A program made the position numbers and the translations under genes. From Burkholderia lata (GTDB taxonomy: Bacteria > Pseudomonadota > Gammaproteobacteria > Burkholderiales > Burkholderiaceae): DNA of 64,000 bases. The stretch is from assembly GCF_000012945.1 (NCBI RefSeq), contig NC_007511.1, positions 1,674,001-1,738,000 of the forward strand. Reading direction: 5' to 3'. Shown here piece by piece: positions 36,920 to 47,309 of this stretch. Under the pieces are notes generated by a model, which ran no database searches, was not told the origin of the DNA, and saw only the letters and a list, made by a program, of their open reading frames with translations. Numbering within the stretch: the first letter of the stretch is position 1; each line of letters begins with the position of its first letter.

Positions 36920-38896
36920 ATGGACAGGAAATTCGACTACCCGGGATTGCTGATCGCGGCGGGCTTCTTCGTGCTGTTCGCCGCGCAGTTGCTGATGCTG
37001 CATCCGACGTCGGCGTCGATCGCGTACAGCGATTTCCACCGGCTTGTCACCGCGCGGCTCGTCGACGATCTCGAAGTCGGCCCCGCAGCGATCTCGGGCA
37101 CGCTGAAGATGCCGCAGGCCGGCACGATGCTGCCGGCGTCGGAAGTGGCGGCCGTGCAGCAGGCCGGCGCACCGTGGCGCTTCACGACCAACCGCGTGAC
37201 CGACGAGCACCTGACCGACACGCTGACCGCCGCCGGCATCCGCTATCACGGCGCGCCCGATACCAGCTGGATCGCATCGCTTGCCTCGTGGCTGCTGCCG
37301 CTCGTGCTGTTCGTGTTCATCTGGAACATGATGTTGCGCAAGCGCGGCGGGCTGCAGGATTTCACCGGGATGGGCAAGAGCCGCGCGCGCGTGTACGTGC
37401 AGCAGGAAACCGGCATCACGTTCGACGATATCGCGGGCATCGACGAAGCGAAGGCCGAACTGCAGCAGCTCGTCGCGTTCCTGCGCAACCCCGACCGCTA
37501 CCAGCGGCTCGGCGGCAAGATCCCGAAGGGCGTGCTGGTGGTCGGCGCACCGGGCACCGGCAAGACGCTGCTTGCGCGCGCGGTGGCCGGCGAGGCAGCC
37601 GTGCCGTTCTTCTCGATCAGCGGCTCGGCGTTCGTCGAGATGTTCGTCGGTGTCGGCGCGGCGCGCGTGCGCGACCTGTTCGAGCAGGCGCAGCAGAAGG
37701 CGCCGTGCATCGTGTTCGTCGACGAGCTCGATGCGCTCGGCAAGGTGCGCGGCGTCGGGCCGATGTCGGGCAACGACGAACGCGAGCAGACGCTCAATCA
37801 GTTGCTCGTCGAGATGGACGGTTTCCAGGCCGGCTCCGGCGTGATCATCATGGCTGCGACGAACCGCCCCGAGATCCTCGATCCCGCGCTGCTGCGGCCG
37901 GGCCGCTTCGATCGCCACATCGCGATCGACCGGCCCGACGTGAACGGCCGCAGGCAGATCCTCGGCGTACACGTGAAACGCGTGAAGCTCGCCGCCGACG
38001 TCGATCTCGGCGAACTCGCGTCGCGCACGCCGGGTTTCGTCGGCGCCGATCTCGCGAACGTCGTCAACGAGGCGGCGCTGCATGCGGCCGAACTCGGCAA
38101 GCCGGCGATCGGCATGGCCGACTTCGACGAGGCGATCGACCGCGCGTTGACGGGCCTCGAGCGCAAGAGCCGCGTGATGAACGCGCAGGAGAAGCTGACC
38201 ATCGCGTATCACGAGGCCGGCCACGCGCTCGTCGCGGAAAGCCGCGCGCATTGCGATCCGGTGAAGAAGGTGTCGATCATTCCGCGCGGTGTCGCGGCGC
38301 TCGGTTATACGCAGCAGGTGCCGACCGAGGATCGCTACGTGTTGCGTCGAAGCGAGCTGCTCGACCGGATCGATGCGCTGCTCGGTGGCCGCGTGGCAGA
38401 GGAACTCGTGTTCGGCGACGTGTCGACGGGCGCGCAGAACGATCTCGAACGCGCGACCGCGATGGCGCGCCACATGGTCATGCAGTACGGGATGAGCGAG
38501 AAGATCGGGCTCGCGACGTTCGACGACGGCGATGCGCGCCAGGGCATGCCCGGCGCATGGCATGCGGGCGACGGCCGCTGCAGCGAGCACACCGCGCGGA
38601 TGATCGACGACGAGGTGCATACGTTGCTGACCGACGCACATGCACGGGTCGCGGCGACGCTCGCCGACCGCCGCGAGGCGCTCGAACGCATCGCGCAACG
38701 GCTACTGCAATGCGAGGTGCTCGAACGCGACGCGCTGCAGGCGCTGATCGACGGGCGCGTCGAACCGTCGCCGGCAAAGACGGCGGCGCCGGACGACGAA
38801 GCCGGCGCACGCGGCGGCGCGGTCGAAACGGAGCAGGCGTCTTCGGTCGAGCGCGATTTCGTCGCGTACGGGCCGCCACGCGAACCCGATCGCTGA
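36920..38896 (+). CDS. ftsH: Membrane-bound ATP-dependent zinc protease FtsH (second copy type)
   Basis: A 658-residue AAA protease. TM1 is at about 8-27 and TM2 at about 118-140. Walker A GAPGTGKT is at 209-216, Walker B IVFVDELD at 264-271, the second region of homology has RPGRFDR, and the zinc motif HEAGH is at 431-435. It degrades unassembled or damaged membrane proteins and some regulators. The C-terminal 60 residues are Ala/Glu-rich and unlike standard FtsH. Its neighbours (OsmC, trehalose synthase, phosphatase) are not those of the essential ftsH beside rlmE/folP, which suggests an accessory, stress-related copy. Confidence 0.9.
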   Translation: MDRKFDYPGLLIAAGFFVLFAAQLLMLHPTSASIAYSDFHRLVTARLVDDLEVGPAAISGTLKMPQAGTMLPASEVAAVQQAGAPWRFTTNRVTDEHLTDTLTAAGIRYHGAPDTSWIASLASWLLPLVLFVFIWNMMLRKRGGLQDFTGMGKSRARVYVQQETGITFDDIAGIDEAKAELQQLVAFLRNPDRYQRLGGKIPKGVLVVGAPGTGKTLLARAVAGEAAVPFFSISGSAFVEMFVGVGAARVRDLFEQAQQKAPCIVFVDELDALGKVRGVGPMSGNDEREQTLNQLLVEMDGFQAGSGVIIMAATNRPEILDPALLRPGRFDRHIAIDRPDVNGRRQILGVHVKRVKLAADVDLGELASRTPGFVGADLANVVNEAALHAAELGKPAIGMADFDEAIDRALTGLERKSRVMNAQEKLTIAYHEAGHALVAESRAHCDPVKKVSIIPRGVAALGYTQQVPTEDRYVLRRSELLDRIDALLGGRVAEELVFGDVSTGAQNDLERATAMARHMVMQYGMSEKIGLATFDDGDARQGMPGAWHAGDGRCSEHTARMIDDEVHTLLTDAHARVAATLADRREALERIAQRLLQCEVLERDALQALIDGRVEPSPAKTAAPDDEAGARGGAVETEQASSVERDFVAYGPPREPDR

Positions 38897-38979
38897 AGAT
38901 GCCGCAAACCTGCGAGCGGCGCGCGTCGAAGCGACTGCGTGCCGGCATTCCTTTCCCCGATGATCATCACGGAGTCGCC

Positions 38980-39447
38980 ATGAGCGAGGCGCACGTATCG
39001 GTCGATGTCGCGCAGCAGGCGCGTTTCTGTTTCGAAGTTTCATTTGCCGGCACGACGCTGGCGCCGGTGCTGACTGACGAACCGCCGCCGCTCGGCGACG
39101 GGCGCGGGCCGAACCCGATCCGGTTGCTGGCCGCGGCCGTCGCGACCTGTCTCGCGGCGAGCCTGCTGTTCGCGCTGGAAAAGCAGCATGTCGATCCGCA
39201 GCCGATTGCCGCGCATATCGACGTCGACATGGTGCAGAACGAAGCAGGCAGGGTGCGGGTGGGCGCGATGTCGGTACGGTTGTCGATCGGCAAGACGTGG
39301 GCCGATCTCGCGGCCGCGACGCGCGTGCTCGATCAGTTCGATGCGTATTGCGTGCTGACGGAGAGCCTGCGCGAAGGCATTCCGGTGTCGGTCGACCTGT
39401 GCGACGTGAACGGCGCGGCGCTCGAATACGCGGCGACGGACGCGTGA
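38980..39447 (+). CDS. OsmC-family peroxiredoxin-like protein
   Basis: A 155-residue OsmC-fold protein. The two conserved cysteines are present in AAAVATCLAASLL (about Cys57) and DQFDAYCVLTESL (about Cys124). The layout fits the OsmC/YhfA group that reduces organic hydroperoxides or acts on thiol-linked substrates. It follows the ftsH-like gene by 83 bp on the same strand, suggesting a shared stress role. Confidence 0.87.
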   Translation: MSEAHVSVDVAQQARFCFEVSFAGTTLAPVLTDEPPPLGDGRGPNPIRLLAAAVATCLAASLLFALEKQHVDPQPIAAHIDVDMVQNEAGRVRVGAMSVRLSIGKTWADLAAATRVLDQFDAYCVLTESLREGIPVSVDLCDVNGAALEYAATDA

Positions 39448-39454
39448 GCGCGCG

Positions 39455-40861
39455 TCAGGATTCGGTCGCGGCCGCGACTTCGGCGGCTTCGGCGAGCGCG
39501 TCGAGAAAGCGCGTACGCCACCAGTGCACGTCGGTCTTGCGCACGATCGCCATCAACGCCGCGTGACGCTGGCGGCGTTCTTCGAGCGGCATCGCGAGCG
39601 CGCGCTGAATCGCCTGTGCGGTGCCTTGCGTGTCGTACGGATTGACGAGCAGCGCCGACTTCAACTGTTCGGCCGCGCCGGCGAAACGCGACAGCACGAG
39701 CACGCCCGGATCGGCGGCGTCCTGCGCGGCGAGGAATTCCTTCGCGACGAGGTTCATCCCGTCGCGCAGCGGCGTGACGAGCGCGACGCGGCTCGCACGA
39801 TAAAGGCCCGGCAAGCGCTTGCGCGCGACGGTGCGGTGAATGTAGCGCATCGGCATCCACTCGAGCTCACCGTAGTCGCCGTTGATCGCGCCGCACAGGC
39901 TGTCCATCTCGCGCCGCAGGTCGTCGTACGCGCCGAGATCCTCGCGGCTCGGCGCGGCGATCTGGATCAGCGTCGCGCGGTTGCGATTCTCCGGATACTG
40001 CTCGAGCAACTGGCGGAACGCATGCACGCGCTGCGGCAATCCCTTCGTGTAGTCGAGCCGGTCGACGCCGACCAGCAGCTGGCGGCGCGAATACTCGTCG
40101 CGCATCCGCTCGAACATGTCGATGCCGTCGCGATCGCGCGCGAGCGATTCGAACTCGTCGACGTTGATGCCGATCGGGAATGCGCCGGCCGACAGCGTGC
40201 GGCCGAACGCGCGCAGGCGGCCGTCGGGTAGCCGTGCAGCGCCGGCTTCCGCTTCGACGTAATGCTCGAAGTGGAGCAGATCCGACTCGGTCTGGAAGCC
40301 GACGAGATCGTAGGCGAACAGCGAACGCATCAGCCATTCGTGTTCCGGGATCGCGGCCATGATCGGCGGCGGCGGCATCGGGATGTGCAGGAAGAAGCCG
40401 ATCGGATTCGTGCAGCCCATCGCGCGCAACTCGGCGGCGAGCGGAATCAGCTGGTAGTCGTGGACCCAGATGGTGTCGTCGGGCCGCAGCAGCGTGCGCA
40501 GCTTGCGCGCGAACAGCTGGTTGACGCGCCGGTAGCCGTCGGCGAAGCGGCGGTCGAACTGCGCGAGATCGAGCCGGTAGTGAAACACCGGCCACAGCAC
40601 GTTGTTCGAATAACCGAGGTAGTACGCGTCGTAATCCTGCGGGTCGAGATCGATCGTCGCGAGCTGGATGCCGCCGACGTTCTGGATCTGCACCTCGTCG
40701 CCATGCGTAGGTTGATCGTCGCCGCCGCGCAGCCTCCCGCTCCAGCCGAACCAGACACCGCCGGATTCCTGCAGGCTGTCTTTCACGGCGACGGCGAGCC
40801 CGCCGGCCGCGGCTTTACGAGGATCTGCAATGCGATTGGATACGACGACGAGTCGGCTCAC
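39455..40861 (-). CDS. otsA: Alpha,alpha-trehalose-phosphate synthase (UDP/GDP-forming)
   Basis: A 468-residue GT20 glycosyltransferase making trehalose-6-phosphate from UDP-glucose and glucose-6-phosphate. All landmark motifs are visible: SNRIA and GGLAVAV at the N-terminus, [57 protein letters not shown] and the C-terminal [21 protein letters not shown]. Length matches E. coli OtsA. No otsB phosphatase is adjacent in the window. It is convergent with the OsmC gene, 7 bp apart. Confidence 0.95.
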   Translation of the reverse strand: MSRLVVVSNRIADPRKAAAGGLAVAVKDSLQESGGVWFGWSGRLRGGDDQPTHGDEVQIQNVGGIQLATIDLDPQDYDAYYLGYSNNVLWPVFHYRLDLAQFDRRFADGYRRVNQLFARKLRTLLRPDDTIWVHDYQLIPLAAELRAMGCTNPIGFFLHIPMPPPPIMAAIPEHEWLMRSLFAYDLVGFQTESDLLHFEHYVEAEAGAARLPDGRLRAFGRTLSAGAFPIGINVDEFESLARDRDGIDMFERMRDEYSRRQLLVGVDRLDYTKGLPQRVHAFRQLLEQYPENRNRATLIQIAAPSREDLGAYDDLRREMDSLCGAINGDYGELEWMPMRYIHRTVARKRLPGLYRASRVALVTPLRDGMNLVAKEFLAAQDAADPGVLVLSRFAGAAEQLKSALLVNPYDTQGTAQAIQRALAMPLEERRQRHAALMAIVRKTDVHWWRTRFLDALAEAAEVAAATES

Positions 40862-41506
40862 CAGCTCTCCTGACGATTGTTGGGGGAAAGGTTCGTGCGG
40901 CCGTGGCGCGAGAAGCAGACGCCGCCATCGATACGCAGTGTGCGCAGCGATGGGGCCGCAATGCGATCGGACGGGAGTCAGGGCACGCGATTCGCCGTCC
41001 GAACGGGGAGTGCTTTTTTAAGCATACTCGTCATTCGTGCGTTTTAAAAGTCTGCATCGGCGAGCGGTGCGCGTGCGCATGCAGCGCGATCTCCATGTCG
41101 CCGGTGTGGCAACGCGCGATACACGGGCGGGATCGAAACTTGCGCGACGCTGTAGACGCAGCGTGCGCCATGCGATGCGGAAGCGGGCGTATCACGTGCG
41201 ATCGTGCGTGACGATGTGCAGATCGCGACGCGCGCACGAAGCCTCTCACCGGTCGGTAGAAACGACCGTCGATACGGCGGCTGCGCCGATGCGCGAGCTA
41301 CACCGAGCTACACGTATGCGTGCCGCGAGCGCGCGACGCGAATCGGCGAGGCACGATGTCGTGCATGCGAACCTGCCGCGCCGGACGGTGACGATGCGCA
41401 GCCGCACCGCGTGCCGCGTGCGGCCGCGCTTCGCGCGGTGCGCGCACGCGTGACGCAGGCAGTACGGCGGAACAGCGTGCGCATCGTCGCCTCCTTGCGG
41501 TATCGG
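40862..41506. other. Intergenic region without a gene
   Basis: These 645 bp hold only Arg/Cys/Ala-rich shadow frames. An A/T-rich patch near 41010-41050 probably carries the otsA promoter on the minus strand. A 10-bp tandem repeat (GAGCTACACC/GAGCTACACG, 41295-41314) is the only other structure I see. Confidence 0.5.
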
Positions 41507-43126
41507 TTACGCAGTGGCCGGTTGCCAGTGATGCGCGACGGGCTCTTGCGCGTATGCGCCCGGCGACGTCACGTGCGTGCCGGACGGCATCCGGAATGCG
41601 GCAACCGTTTCGGACAGCTCGCGGCCCTGCGCCTCGAGCGACTTCGATGCGGCCGCGGCCTGCTCGACGAGCGCCGCGTTCTGCTGCGTCGTCTCGTCCA
41701 TCTGCGTGATCGTCAGGTTCACCTGGTCGATGCCGCGGCTCTGCTCGGCCGATGCGGCCGCGATCTCGCCCATGATGTCCGTCACGCGCGCTACGGCCTG
41801 CGTGACGTCCGACATCGTCTTGCCGGCTTCGCCCGCGAGTTCGGACCCGTCGCGGATCGTCTGCACCGACGCGGAGATCAGTTCCTTGATCTCCTTCGCG
41901 GCCGTCGACGAACGTTGCGCGAGACTGCGCACCTCGCTCGCGACCACCGCGAAACCGCGACCCTGTTCGCCGGCACGTGCCGCTTCGACGGCCGCGTTCA
42001 GCGCGAGGATGTTGGTCTGGAATGCGATGCCTTCGATGATGCCGGTGATGTCGGCGATCTTCGACGAGCTGTGGCCGATCTCCGTCATCGTGTCGACCAC
42101 GCGGCCGACCACCGAGCTGCCGCGCTGTGCGACGTCCGATGCGTTCGCGGCGAGCGAGCTGGCCTGTTGCGCGTTCTCCGCGTTCAATCGCACCGTCGAC
42201 GTGAATTCCTCCATCGTCGCGGCGGTTTCCTGCAGCGACGCGGCCTGTTCTTCGGTGCGCTGGCTCAGGTCGAGGTTGCCCGACGCGATCTCGCCGACCG
42301 CGTGCGCGATGCTGTTCGACGAATCGCGCACGCGGCCGACGATGCCGATCAGCCGCTCGTTCATCGTTCGCAATGCGTCGAGCAGATCGCGCGTCTCGTC
42401 GTTGCCGCTCACGTCGATGCGGCTGCCGAGATCGCCGTTCGCGACCGTGCGTGCGACGTCAACAGCCGAGCCGATCGGCACCGTGATCTTGCGCGTCAGC
42501 CACAGGCCGCCGCATGCCGCGACTGCGACTGCGATCAGGCAGATGCCGGCCAGCAGGTTGCGCTCCATCGCATAGCGATCCGCGAATTGCTGCGCGATCG
42601 CGAGTTCGCGCTCATGCGTATAGGTCGCGTATGCGTCGGTGGCGCGTACCAGTTGCGCGAGCAGTGGGCGGCAGTTGTCGTCGATGTCGGCGGTCGCCTC
42701 GTCCTTCTTGCCGGCCTGCGCGAGGCCGACGATGCGCAGCGCGACGGGCCCGTAGCTGCCTTCGATGCGCACAATGTCGCCCACCAGTTCGCGCGCGCGA
42801 TCGGAGGTATCGGTCGCGTTCGCCATCATGTCCTTGAGCTTCGCGAGATGGTCCTGCACGTCCTTGTGCGCCTGGTTCACCTCGGCCAGTTCGAGCTCGA
42901 GGTCGGACGGTTTGGTCACGAGTACGAGGTTGCGCGCGGCGATCGCGCGCCGGTCGACCGCGGTGCGGATTTGCGCGGAAAGGGTCGCCCGCGCATTGAT
43001 GCCGTTCATGTAGCGGGAAAACTCGGCGTTCGTATCGGATAGCGCCTTGAGTGCCATGCCCGACACGATCACGACGACCGCGGCGAGCAGGCCGAAGCCG
43101 CCAAGGAGTTTTGTTTTGATGCTCAT
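41507..43126 (-). CDS. Methyl-accepting chemotaxis protein
   Basis: A 539-residue transmembrane chemoreceptor. A short N-terminal TM (about 8-28), a four-helix-bundle ligand domain (about 30-185), TM2 (about 188-208), a HAMP domain and the signalling hairpin are present. The hairpin tip reads [20 protein letters not shown], then [15 protein letters not shown], as in all MCPs. The C-terminus lacks the NWETF-type CheR/CheB tether. An upstream GTG (43141) with GAGG before it is an alternative start. The ligand is unknown. Confidence 0.92.
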   Translation of the reverse strand: MSIKTKLLGGFGLLAAVVVIVSGMALKALSDTNAEFSRYMNGINARATLSAQIRTAVDRRAIAARNLVLVTKPSDLELELAEVNQAHKDVQDHLAKLKDMMANATDTSDRARELVGDIVRIEGSYGPVALRIVGLAQAGKKDEATADIDDNCRPLLAQLVRATDAYATYTHERELAIAQQFADRYAMERNLLAGICLIAVAVAACGGLWLTRKITVPIGSAVDVARTVANGDLGSRIDVSGNDETRDLLDALRTMNERLIGIVGRVRDSSNSIAHAVGEIASGNLDLSQRTEEQAASLQETAATMEEFTSTVRLNAENAQQASSLAANASDVAQRGSSVVGRVVDTMTEIGHSSSKIADITGIIEGIAFQTNILALNAAVEAARAGEQGRGFAVVASEVRSLAQRSSTAAKEIKELISASVQTIRDGSELAGEAGKTMSDVTQAVARVTDIMGEIAAASAEQSRGIDQVNLTITQMDETTQQNAALVEQAAAASKSLEAQGRELSETVAAFRMPSGTHVTSPGAYAQEPVAHHWQPATA

Positions 43127-43286
43127 TCTGGCGATTTTCACAGTGTGCCTCTGTGCGTGTGGTTAGCGAATTGAAATTATTGTTCGACCAGATACGGGCT
43201 CGTGCCGGCATTAACGGGTATACCGGATGATTCTTTACCCGTTGAAAACCCTGATATTAGTTTTTTTAGCACTGAAAACCTTACCA

Positions 43287-43319
43287 GGCGGGCGTTCTTG
43301 ATTTCGATCAAAACCCGCC
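43287..43319. repeat. Stem-loop with UUCG-type tetraloop upstream of the chemoreceptor
   Basis: Outer arms GGCGGG/CCCGCC and an inner TTGAT-TTCG-ATCAA hairpin occur in an unusually A/T-rich region. It lies 160 bp upstream of the chemoreceptor start and 275 bp downstream of the ZnuD-like stop. It could terminate or attenuate transcription. The rest of 43127-43594 holds no gene I can support. Confidence 0.4.
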
Positions 43320-43594
43320 AGCGCGCCCGTGATTCAAAGGTTTATACGTGGAATTTGAAACCGGTTTTATTGGGCGAAACAAAAAATGTCTGTTTGCTAA
43401 TAATCGTCTGATGAATTTGATTCGATTTATGGATGAATAAAAGGATTTTTGTTGGACGCTAATTGGGGAGGGAACCGAGTGGCGGCATCGGCGTGTGCCG
43501 CGCGATTGGCGGTAATGGCCTATAAACGGATATTCGCGGCGGAGTGGGGGCGCCGGAAAGCGGCCCGCGGCGGGCGCCGCGGACCGTGAGAGGG

Positions 43595-45673
43595 TCAGAA
43601 CGTGGTGCGCAACCCGGCCATCACGCTGCGGCCGCCTTCCGGTGCGAAGCCGCGCACGACCGAGGTCGAGTAGCGGATCTCCTGGTTCGTCAGGTTGTCG
43701 CCGCGCAGGTACGCGAGCCAGTGCGTCGGGCCGACGCGGAACTTGTAGGTGAGCATCACGCCGAGCGACGTGTAGCCATCCGTCGAGAAGTCGTTGTCGG
43801 GCACGCGATGCTGCGACCACGCATGCGTGACTTGCGCGCGCGCGCCGAACGGGCCGTAGCCGTAGTCGGCTGCGAGCGTCGCGCGCAGCGGCGCGATGCG
43901 CGGCAGCGGCTGGCCCGTGTCGACGTTGCGCGCATGCGTGTAGTCGGCCGTCAGCTCCAGGTCGACCGTATGGCCGCGCCGCGCGAACGCGCGCCACTTG
44001 CCGTCCAGCTCGATGCCGTAGAACTCGGCGCGCACGCCACGGTAGATCGCCTCGTTGAGCGAGCCGTCGGTACCGGGCGCGACCGGTTCGCCGTCGTCGT
44101 CCACGACGCGGCCCGTGTTGTACTCGGTCAGGTAGTTGGAGAAGCGGTTGTAGAACACGCCGACGCTGCCGCGATTCGGGCCGCTCGCGTAGCGCAGCGA
44201 CAGGTCGGTCGACACGGCCTTTTCCTTCGACGCGTTCGGGTTGCCGATCAGGAACTGGCCGGTCGCATCGTGCGGGCCGTTCGAATACAGCTCGTAGAAG
44301 GTCGGCGCGCGTTCGGTGTACGCGACGTTGGCTGCCACCGACCACACGGGTGTCAGCGAGAACAGCGCGCCGGCCGACAGGCTGCCCGCGTTGAATTCGC
44401 GCGGCTGCGCCCCTGCGAATTTCTCGACGCCGGCGGGATCGGGATCGACCTTCACGTGCTCGAAACGGCCGCCGAGGCTCAGCTTGAGCGCCGGGACCAC
44501 CTGCCATTCCTCGAGGCCGAACAGCGCGACGCTGTTCGTGCGCGTGGACGGCACGAGCATCTCGTCACCCAGCGCGGAGAACGTGTTCTGGCCGAACTGC
44601 ACGCCGATCGCGCCTTCGAACGGGCCGATCTTGCGATGCGTTGCCTCGATGCGCGCCTCGTAGCCGCGATTGCGGAAGGTGGTCGCGGTCTCGCCGTTGT
44701 CGACTTCCTTGTGGCGGTAGTCGGTGTATGCGAAGTCGAATTTCAGCTTCGTGAACGGGCCGCTCAGGTTGCGCATCTCGGACGCGAGTGCAAGGCGTTC
44801 CTGGCGCATCCGCAGCCGCACGTCGCTTTCCGCGACGGAGCCGTAGTTCGATTCGTAGCCGCTGTAGGACAGGCCCGCGAAGCCGTCCGCCCACGTGTAC
44901 GACGCGCCGACCGCGCCACCGTGCACGCGGCCGTCGCTGTTCGGTACGTTGCCGTACGGCTGCGGCGTGTCGGGGCCGTCGATCGCGCGTTGTGCGCTGC
45001 TGCGCGCGTAGCCGGGAATTCGCAGCTTGCTCGTTTCGCGGTCGAACGCGTCGACGTGGAACGCGAAGCGGCCGTTGCCGCCTTCGACCTGCGCGGCGCC
45101 CGCGCGTACCGAGTTCGCGCCGCCGTAGCGCGCGTCGAGCGCCCCCGTCACGCCCTGGATCGCTTCGCGCGGGATCCGGTTGTCGATCGTGTTGACGACG
45201 CCGCCTACCGCGTTGCCGCCGTACAGCAGCGCAGCCGGGCCGCGCACGATCTCGACGCGTTCGATCGACAGCGGGTCCTGCGGCACCGCGTGGTCGTACG
45301 ACAGCGACGACGCATCGTAGGCCGCGACGCCGTTCTGCAGCAGCCGGATCCGGTCGCCATCCATCCCGCGGATGATCGGGCGGCCGACCATCGGCCCGTA
45401 GGTGGTGGTCGACACACCGGGCAGCCCGTTCAGCGTTTCGCCGAGCGAATCGGCCTGGCGGCGCGTCAGCGCATCGCCAGAAAGCTGGACGGTCGGCGCG
45501 ATCAGTTCGCTGTCGCCGAGCGGGTTCGCGGTCACGAAGATCGGGGCGAGCGCAGTGGTCGGCGGCGTGCCGGACACGGCGGGTGGTTCGGTCTGTGCGT
45601 GCGCGACGGCGGCGAACAGGATCAGCGAAAGGGACGAGAGCGGGCGAAGCGGTAGACGAGGGAGGTCGCGCAT
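43595..45673 (-). CDS. TonB-dependent receptor, ZnuD-like (zinc uptake)
   Basis: A 692-residue outer-membrane receptor with a signal peptide (cleaved near AVAHAQ). The plug begins APIFVTANPLG and contains RPIIRGMDGDRIRLLQNGV and GPAALLYGGNAVGGVVNTID. The barrel ends RSVMAGLRTTF. The plug pattern is that of ZnuD/heme-siderophore-type receptors, and it lacks the cobalamin-receptor features of the first TonB protein. ATG at 45673 precedes the signal directly. A near-perfect Zur-type operator lies 160 bp upstream, so zinc-regulated zinc or zincophore import is the best reading. Confidence 0.85.
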   Translation of the reverse strand: MRDLPRLPLRPLSSLSLILFAAVAHAQTEPPAVSGTPPTTALAPIFVTANPLGDSELIAPTVQLSGDALTRRQADSLGETLNGLPGVSTTTYGPMVGRPIIRGMDGDRIRLLQNGVAAYDASSLSYDHAVPQDPLSIERVEIVRGPAALLYGGNAVGGVVNTIDNRIPREAIQGVTGALDARYGGANSVRAGAAQVEGGNGRFAFHVDAFDRETSKLRIPGYARSSAQRAIDGPDTPQPYGNVPNSDGRVHGGAVGASYTWADGFAGLSYSGYESNYGSVAESDVRLRMRQERLALASEMRNLSGPFTKLKFDFAYTDYRHKEVDNGETATTFRNRGYEARIEATHRKIGPFEGAIGVQFGQNTFSALGDEMLVPSTRTNSVALFGLEEWQVVPALKLSLGGRFEHVKVDPDPAGVEKFAGAQPREFNAGSLSAGALFSLTPVWSVAANVAYTERAPTFYELYSNGPHDATGQFLIGNPNASKEKAVSTDLSLRYASGPNRGSVGVFYNRFSNYLTEYNTGRVVDDDGEPVAPGTDGSLNEAIYRGVRAEFYGIELDGKWRAFARRGHTVDLELTADYTHARNVDTGQPLPRIAPLRATLAADYGYGPFGARAQVTHAWSQHRVPDNDFSTDGYTSLGVMLTYKFRVGPTHWLAYLRGDNLTNQEIRYSTSVVRGFAPEGGRSVMAGLRTTF

Positions 45674-45832
45674 GGTCGGTGAATCGGTTGGAATCGGATC
45701 GGATAACGAGCGATGCGAGTCACGGCTGGATACGATATATTGTTGCGTCAGCGACGCGCAGTGACCCGTTGGAACATGGCTCGGCGAGGCTCGGCCACCC
45801 AAAGTGGAACGGCGTCGGGCGGACGAGCACGC

Positions 45833-45855
45833 GAAATGATATGTTATATCATTTC
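45833..45855. promoter_or_regulatory. Zur-type operator
   Basis: Two perfect 10-bp arms, GAAATGATAT and ATATCATTTC, flank GTT. This is very close to the known proteobacterial Zur box (GAAATGTTATA-N-TATAACATTTC). It lies between the ZnuD-like receptor (minus) and the FMN riboswitch/ribH (plus) and would repress the receptor under zinc sufficiency. Whether ribH is also affected is unknown. Confidence 0.85.
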
Positions 45856-46043
45856 AAATTCCAAGCCGAATGGCAGGTCGTCGCAAGGTTTCCGTCGGAT
45901 CGGCGAAAAGGCGACTGGAGCGGCGAGCCGATCGCGGGAAAGGCGGGCCGTGGGTTCGTCCGGTGCACGGAACGAGCGGTGACGTCGAAGCGCCAGTGCG
46001 ACGGGAGTGTGATAGATTTCCGGCGCGGCCAATGTGCCGCGAA

Positions 46044-46195
<152 letters not shown>

Positions 46196-46263
46196 GGTTC
46201 GTTGCGTACGCAAGGTACGCGGCTTGTCCCTGTGCGCCCATTCAACTCACACAGGACCTATCG

Positions 46264-46773
46264 ATGACCCAACTTGCTTCCCCCTCCCGCACTGCCGCTC
46301 CGCGTATCGCCTTTGTCCAGTCGTGCTGGCACAAGGAGATCGTCGACCAGTGCCGAAACGCGTTCGTCGACGGACTCGTCAATGCGAACCTGAGCCAGGC
46401 GGATTGCGATTTCTTCGAAGTGGCAGGCGCTTTCGAAATTCCGCTGCATGCCAAACTGCTCGCGAAAACCGGCAAATATGCGGCCATCGCGTGCGCCGGC
46501 CTGGTCGTCGATGGCGGTATCTATCGCCACGACTTCGTCGCGCAAGCGGTGATTTCCGGTCTCATGCAGGTGCAGCTCGAAACCGATGTGGTGGTGCTGT
46601 CGGCGGTGCTGACGCCGCATCATTTCCACGGGTCGGCCGAGCATGTCGGATTCTTCCACGAGCACTTTCTCGTGAAGGGCGCGGAACTCGCGCACGCGTG
46701 CGTCGATACGATCGGCAAGGTCGCGGCGCTGAAGGCGGGATCCGTGGCCGCTGCGCTGCCGCAGGCTGCCTGA
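46264..46773 (+). CDS. ribH: 6,7-Dimethyl-8-ribityllumazine synthase, type II (RibH2-like)
   Basis: A 169-residue lumazine synthase that condenses 5-amino-6-ribitylaminouracil with dihydroxybutanone phosphate in riboflavin synthesis. The start RIAFVQSCWHKEIVDQCR, then FEVAGAFEIPL and CAGLVVDGGIYRHDFVAQAV, match the Brucella-type decameric RibH2 rather than the main RibH (which has GAVIRG-type motifs). VLTPHHFH near residue 120 is also RibH2-like. It stands alone, away from ribE/ribBA, directly under an FMN riboswitch. Confidence 0.92.
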   Translation: MTQLASPSRTAAPRIAFVQSCWHKEIVDQCRNAFVDGLVNANLSQADCDFFEVAGAFEIPLHAKLLAKTGKYAAIACAGLVVDGGIYRHDFVAQAVISGLMQVQLETDVVVLSAVLTPHHFHGSAEHVGFFHEHFLVKGAELAHACVDTIGKVAALKAGSVAAALPQAA

Positions 46774-46785
46774 GCCTGACCGGGT

Positions 46786-46818
46786 ACGTGCCGCTGCGTC
46801 GTTTGCGCCGCGGCACGT
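46786..46818 (+). terminator. Hairpin after ribH
   Basis: ACGTGCCGC and GCGGCACGT (9-bp perfect arms) with a 15-base loop, 12 bp after the stop codon. No U-run follows, so it is a weak terminator candidate. Confidence 0.4.
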
Positions 46819-46877
46819 GAGATCACGCGTACGGCGTGACTCGGAAGGCGGTGACGACACGGCGTCTTCGCCGCCGC

Positions 46878-47309
46878 TCAGCGTTCCACCGGAAACCGCT
46901 CCTGCAGCGCATGCAGCCAGCGCGCGACGACATCGAGTTCGTCGTCGGAAAACCCGTCGCACAGCTTGCCGTTGAGTTCGCGCAACAGCACGCGCGCACG
47001 CTTGAGTGCCGCGTGGCCTTCGTCGGTCAGGTATAACCGTGTCGCGCGGCCGTCGTCCGAATCGGCATGACGCGTGATCAGGCCGGCTTTCGCCATCCGG
47101 TCGGCGAGCCCCGTCATCGCGGACGGCGCAAGCTGCAGCGCGGCGCCGACTTCGCCGATCAGTGCGCCATCCTGTTTCGCGAGGCAGAACAGCACGCCGG
47201 CCTGCGCGGCGCTCGCACGCGTCTCGGTCTCCGCCTTGCGGTCGATCCAGCGCTGCACGCGCCGCTGGCCGATGTTCAACATGAAAAACAGTCGTCGGTC
47301 TTCGCTCAA
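46878..47309 (-). CDS. MarR-family transcriptional regulator
   Basis: A 143-residue MarR protein. A helical start (SEDRRLFFMLNIGQRRVQRW) is followed by the winged helix: ALIGEVGAALQLAPSAMTGL, then ADRMAKAGLITRHADSDDGR with the conserved DxR wing (about 45-85). A TTG start at 47309 is chosen. It overlaps the hydrolase stop as TTGA, implying coupling, and GGGAACC lies just upstream. It probably represses its own operon through the paired ATTTCG/CGAAAT sites upstream of the hydrolase. Confidence 0.88.
   Translation of the reverse strand: MSEDRRLFFMLNIGQRRVQRWIDRKAETETRASAAQAGVLFCLAKQDGALIGEVGAALQLAPSAMTGLADRMAKAGLITRHADSDDGRATRLYLTDEGHAALKRARVLLRELNGKLCDGFSDDELDVVARWLHALQERFPVER

Noticed and set aside
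36569..38698. 709-residue minus-strand frame opposite the FtsH gene
   Set aside because: Shadow of the FtsH codons with no domain.
41295..41314. 10-bp tandem repeat as a CRISPR or microsatellite
   Set aside because: Only two imperfect copies, no spacers and no cas genes.
41204..43042. 612-residue frame opposite the chemoreceptor
   Set aside because: Arg/His-rich shadow; chemoreceptor signature lies on the minus strand.
43544..45655. 703-residue frame opposite the ZnuD-like receptor
   Set aside because: Shadow frame without signal peptide or barrel features.
45728..45750. Second Zur-like site close to the receptor start
   Set aside because: A/T-rich and partly symmetric but lacks the GAAAT arms seen in the main box.
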